A DNA stretch of 7,086 nucleotides from Saprospiraceae bacterium (GTDB lineage: Bacteria > Bacteroidota > Bacteroidia > Chitinophagales > Saprospiraceae), in assembly GCA_020630455.1 (NCBI GenBank), contig JAHDBK010000190.1, positions 1 to 7,086 on the forward strand, written 5' to 3'. Shown piece by piece: positions 5,036-7,086 of the stretch. The notes beneath the pieces are model-generated. The model did no database searches. It saw nothing but the letters and a program-made list of their open reading frames with translations, and was not told the DNA's origin. The position numbers and the translations under genes were made by a program. The stretch's first letter is position 1. Every line of letters starts with the position of its first letter.

Positions 5036-7054
5036 TTATAAATCTTTCAATCTTTTTTTCAAGGCAGCCATCTCATCGCGATATTGAGCTGCTGTAATAA
5101 AATCTAATTCCTTAGCTGCTTTTTTCATTTTGCTTTCTGTTTGAGCAATCATTTTTTCCAATTGTTCTCGATTTGCATATTGTACGATAGGGTCGGCAGC
5201 GATATCCACTTCTTCAGATTCTACATAATACATACTTTGTTCTCCTCGGATAGATAAAATAGATTCTTGCTCTAAAATTTCTTCTCTAGATTTAGAAACA
5301 GTACGAGGAGTGATATTATGTTCTTTATTATATTCCATTTGTTTCGCTCTCCTTCGGTTTGTTTCGTCAATCGTTTTTTGCATAGAATTTGTAATCTTAT
5401 CGGCATACATTATTACCAGTCCATTAGAATTACGTGCAGCTCTTCCTGCTGTTTGGGTTAATGATTTTTCATTTCTTAAAAAGCCTTCTTTGTCCGCATC
5501 TAAAATTGCTACAAGAGATACTTCAGGTAAATCCAAACCTTCTCTCAATAAATTAACCCCAATCAAAACATCGAAATCACCTAAACGTAAACCTCTTAGT
5601 ATTTCTACTCTTTCCATTGTATCAATTTCAGAGTGAATATATTTACATTTAATATGTAAATCCGATAAATAGCGAGATAATTCCTCAGACATTCTTTTTG
5701 TCAACGTAGTAACTAAGACCCTTTCTTTAATTTGTATTCTTTTATCAATTTCAGCTAATAAATCATCAATTTGATTGATACTAGGACGAACATCAATGGG
5801 TGGGTCAAGCAAACCTGTAGGACGAACTACTTGTTCTACCACTACTCCTTCTGTTTTTTCTAATTCATAATTCCCCGGAGTAGCACTTACATATACAATT
5901 TGATTGGTTAATAATTCAAATTCATCAAAATTCAAAGGGCGGTTATCCAATGCTGAAGGAAGTCTAAAACCGTGATTAACCAAACTCATTTTCCTTGCTC
6001 TATCACCTCCCCACATTCCTCTTACTTGAGGTAAGGTCACGTGACTTTCATCTATAAACATTACATAATCATCTGGAAAATAATCCAACAAACAAAAAGG
6101 TCGTGTATCTGGTTTTCTGCCATCAAAAAAACGAGAATAGTTTTCAACACCAGAGCAATAGCCCAATTCTCTCAACATTTCTAAATCAAAATTAACGCGT
6201 TCTTTGATTCGTTGAGCTTCTATTATTTTTCCTTCTCTATCAAAGTACTTTTCTTGAAGATGCAATTCATCTTCTATATCTCGTATAATTTGCTTCATCC
6301 TTTCTTTAGGAGCGATATATAAATTAGCAGGAAAAACTGCTACAAAATCTAACTCTTCAATCTTTTTAGATGTTTCCAATTCTATCCTTTGAATAGTTTC
6401 AATTTCATCACCCCAAAAAATAATCCTAAAACCATAATCGACATAAGGCAAATTAATATCAACAGTATCACCTTTTACCCTAAAAGTCCCTCTTGACAAA
6501 TCTTCTGAACGGCTGTACAAAATATCCACTAATTGATACAGTAATGCATTTCGACCTATTGCTTGTCCTTTTTTTAATCTAATAATTCCAGATTTATAAT
6601 CTTCTGGATTGCCCATACCATATATACAAGATACTGAAGCGACCACTACAATATCTCTCCTTCCTGATAAAATAGAAGAAGTAGCCCTTAACCTCAATTT
6701 ATCTACCTCTTGATTAATCTGTAAATCTTTTTCAATATAGGTATCTGTAACAGAAAGGTAGGCTTCTGGTTGATAATAATCATAATATGAAACAAAATAC
6801 TCAACCGCATTATTAGGAAAAAATTGACAAAATTCACTGTATAATTGTGCCGTGAGTGTTTTATTGTGTGTTAATATCAAAGTAGGGCGATTGATTTTTT
6901 TTATTACATTCGCCATTGTAAATGTTTTACCAGAACCCGTTACTCCAAGTAAACATTGGTATTTTTCATCCATTTCTAAGCCTTGCACCAATTGTTCAAT
7001 TGCTTGGGGCTGGTCGCCCATAGGAGTAAAAGGAGAAATTAGTTCAAAAGACAT
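5036..7054 (-). CDS. uvrB: UvrABC excinuclease subunit B
   Basis: Nucleotide excision repair protein. UvrA loads it on damaged DNA, it verifies the lesion with a helicase-like ATPase, and it then recruits UvrC for incision. The 672 residues match the family (E. coli 673). Visible parts in order: Walker A GVTGSGKT at 37-44, the beta-hairpin region YYDYYQPEAYLSVTDTYIEKD at about 90-110, DESH box at 335-338, SATPG at 390-394, LLREGLDLPE at 502-511, QTAGRAAR at 534-541, and the C-terminal UVR motif (about 629-664) that contacts UvrC. Nothing essential is missing. Translation starts at the ATG 7054-7052, giving MSFELISPFTPMGDQPQAI, the expected N-terminus. uvrA and uvrC are not in the window. The gene stands alone facing thrS, and only 32 bases of its leader are visible. 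Confidence 0.98.
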   Translation of the reverse strand: MSFELISPFTPMGDQPQAIEQLVQGLEMDEKYQCLLGVTGSGKTFTMANVIKKINRPTLILTHNKTLTAQLYSEFCQFFPNNAVEYFVSYYDYYQPEAYLSVTDTYIEKDLQINQEVDKLRLRATSSILSGRRDIVVVASVSCIYGMGNPEDYKSGIIRLKKGQAIGRNALLYQLVDILYSRSEDLSRGTFRVKGDTVDINLPYVDYGFRIIFWGDEIETIQRIELETSKKIEELDFVAVFPANLYIAPKERMKQIIRDIEDELHLQEKYFDREGKIIEAQRIKERVNFDLEMLRELGYCSGVENYSRFFDGRKPDTRPFCLLDYFPDDYVMFIDESHVTLPQVRGMWGGDRARKMSLVNHGFRLPSALDNRPLNFDEFELLTNQIVYVSATPGNYELEKTEGVVVEQVVRPTGLLDPPIDVRPSINQIDDLLAEIDKRIQIKERVLVTTLTKRMSEELSRYLSDLHIKCKYIHSEIDTMERVEILRGLRLGDFDVLIGVNLLREGLDLPEVSLVAILDADKEGFLRNEKSLTQTAGRAARNSNGLVIMYADKITNSMQKTIDETNRRRAKQMEYNKEHNITPRTVSKSREEILEQESILSIRGEQSMYYVESEEVDIAADPIVQYANREQLEKMIAQTESKMKKAAKELDFITAAQYRDEMAALKKRLKDL

Positions 7055-7061
7055 TTATTAT

Positions 7062-7079
7062 AGTATTGAGTATTGAGTA
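7062..7079. repeat. heptamer tandem repeat in the uvrB leader
   Basis: AGTATTG occurs twice in tandem (7062-7068, 7069-7075) followed by the partial unit AGTA (7076-7079). On the uvrB strand this reads as repeated ACTCAAT units. It begins 7 bases upstream of the uvrB ATG and may continue past the window edge only in degraded form, since the sequence then changes to CAAAGTA. Confidence 0.6.
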
Positions 7080-7086
7080 CAAAGTA
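7080..7086 (-). promoter_or_regulatory. possible -7 element of uvrB at the window edge
   Basis: The minus strand reads TACTTTG here, similar to the Bacteroidota TAnnTTTG element but one base short between TA and TTTG. If used, the uvrB leader would be about 20 nt and would contain the heptamer repeat. The -33 region lies outside the window, so this is a weak call. Confidence 0.25.

Noticed and set aside
5310..5636. Plus-strand open frame of 108 codons inside uvrB, and another at 6852-7076
   Set aside because: Both are antisense to conserved uvrB motifs and show no domain or leader of their own.

Overview
This AT-rich window carries four full-length housekeeping or regulatory genes and one small membrane-protein gene. 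The organism is most probably a member of the Bacteroidota. The protein sequences have that flavour, for example the CPHHCEIY zinc-site context in ThrS and the GAFTSAVKQR segment in the response regulator. No gene has a Shine-Dalgarno sequence; A/T-rich tracts precede the start codons instead. Promoter-like sites match the Bacteroidota -7 element TAnnTTTG rather than an E. coli -10 box. Family or genus cannot be fixed from this sequence.

Layout: positions 1-41 probably hold the last codons of an unidentified upstream gene. A short intergenic region follows with a perfect 16-bp palindrome overlapping a TAnnTTTG promoter element. Next is a sigma-54-type (NtrC/AtoC-like) response regulator (139-1404) with receiver and AAA+ domains but no C-terminal Fis/HTH DNA-binding domain. 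A strong intrinsic terminator (1426-1467) separates it from pyrD (1492-2526), class 2 dihydroorotate dehydrogenase of pyrimidine synthesis. A 51-residue two-helix membrane protein (2629-2784) follows. Then comes a 238-nt leader region and thrS (3023-4951), threonyl-tRNA synthetase. thrS converges on uvrB (7054-5036, minus strand), the damage-recognition helicase-like subunit of nucleotide excision repair. The two share a bidirectional terminator hairpin (4981-5024). The window ends in the uvrB leader, which holds a short heptamer tandem repeat.

The genes do not form one pathway. They look like independent transcription units of core metabolism, translation, repair and signalling. No mobile element, CRISPR array or RNA gene is visible.

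The observation most worth checking is in the thrS leader. A G/C-containing hairpin (2972-2996) has a loop that reads as the anticodon loop of tRNA-Thr: U-U-C-G-U-A-U, with CGU in the anticodon position, U before it and A after it. The ThrRS residues that read the anticodon in E. coli (N575, E600, R609) are conserved here as N582, E607 and R616. This suggests autoregulation by tRNA mimicry, as known for E. coli thrS, but through a minimal single hairpin in a lineage that lacks Shine-Dalgarno sequences. It is an inference from sequence and remains to be tested.
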